Source of the DNA: Lachnospiraceae bacterium
GTDB lineage: Bacteria > Bacillota > Clostridia > Lachnospirales > Lachnospiraceae
Reading direction: 5' to 3'
DNA length: 6,400 nucleotides
NCBI GenBank assembly: GCA_017380975.1
Contig: JAFOCX010000019.1
Coordinates: 1-6,400 of the forward strand
Part shown: positions 6,367 to 6,400 of the stretch, piece after piece
How positions within the stretch are numbered: the first letter of the stretch is position 1
Layout of the letters: every line of letters starts with the position of its first letter
Notes under the pieces: generated by a model
The model's input: only the letters and a program-made list of their open reading frames with translations
The model's database searches: none
What the model was told of the DNA's origin: nothing
Translations under genes and position numbers: made by a program

Positions 6367-6380
6367 TATATTCGTATACA
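6350..6380 (-). promoter_or_regulatory. Candidate mother-cell (sigma-E-like) promoter of spoIVA
   Basis: On the minus strand CATATACTA (6358-6350) fits the CATANNNTA form of the -10 used by the mother-cell sigma factors E and K. An ATA core (6377-6375, within TGTATACG at 6380-6373) lies upstream at 14-base spacing, as expected for sigma E, but the rest of the -35 matches poorly. In B. subtilis spoIVA is a sigma-E gene, which supports the reading. A start near 6343 would leave a leader of about 20 bases. A housekeeping promoter cannot be excluded in this AT-rich stretch. Confidence 0.4.
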
Positions 6381-6400
6381 ATTATATAAATCTAAACATG

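Overview
The window holds five protein genes, all on the minus strand. In transcription order (right to left) they are spoIVA, a beta-CASP metallo-beta-lactamase nuclease gene, rnhA, an unnamed gene for a membrane-anchored LprI-like protein, and the 5' part of alaS. A spoIVA gene means an endospore-forming Firmicute. The moderate base composition, the style of the proteins and the Cys-rich AlaS insertion suggest Clostridia, possibly Lachnospiraceae. That placement is an impression from the proteins, not a computed result.

Right part (4848-6400): spoIVA is complete, with a strong Shine-Dalgarno, a -10 like those used by the mother-cell sigma factors, and an inverted repeat that contains the Shine-Dalgarno. 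No terminator is visible in the 37 bases between spoIVA and the nuclease gene. A good housekeeping-type promoter spans the last codons of spoIVA and this gap. Middle part (2702-4847): the beta-CASP nuclease gene and rnhA lie 18 bases apart and probably share a transcript. It ends at a strong terminator whose stem-loop includes the last codons and the stop codon of rnhA. Both products act on RNA.

Left part: a single-gene unit (1761-about 2684) encodes a 249-residue protein with one N-terminal membrane segment, an acidic stretch, a linker and a C-terminal LprI/DUF1311-like domain. It has its own candidate promoters and ends in a 12-bp-stem terminator. Then alaS, with its own promoter and a short leader of about 90 bases, runs off the window at position 1 with 540 codons present.

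No gap exceeds about 210 bases, and no RNA gene, mobile element or CRISPR array was seen. This is mostly ordinary chromosomal core sequence. The observations most worth checking are the possible Shine-Dalgarno-masking repeat upstream of spoIVA, the probable spoIVA-to-nuclease-to-rnhA read-through, the LprI-like membrane protein, and the apparent lack of a T-box in front of alaS.
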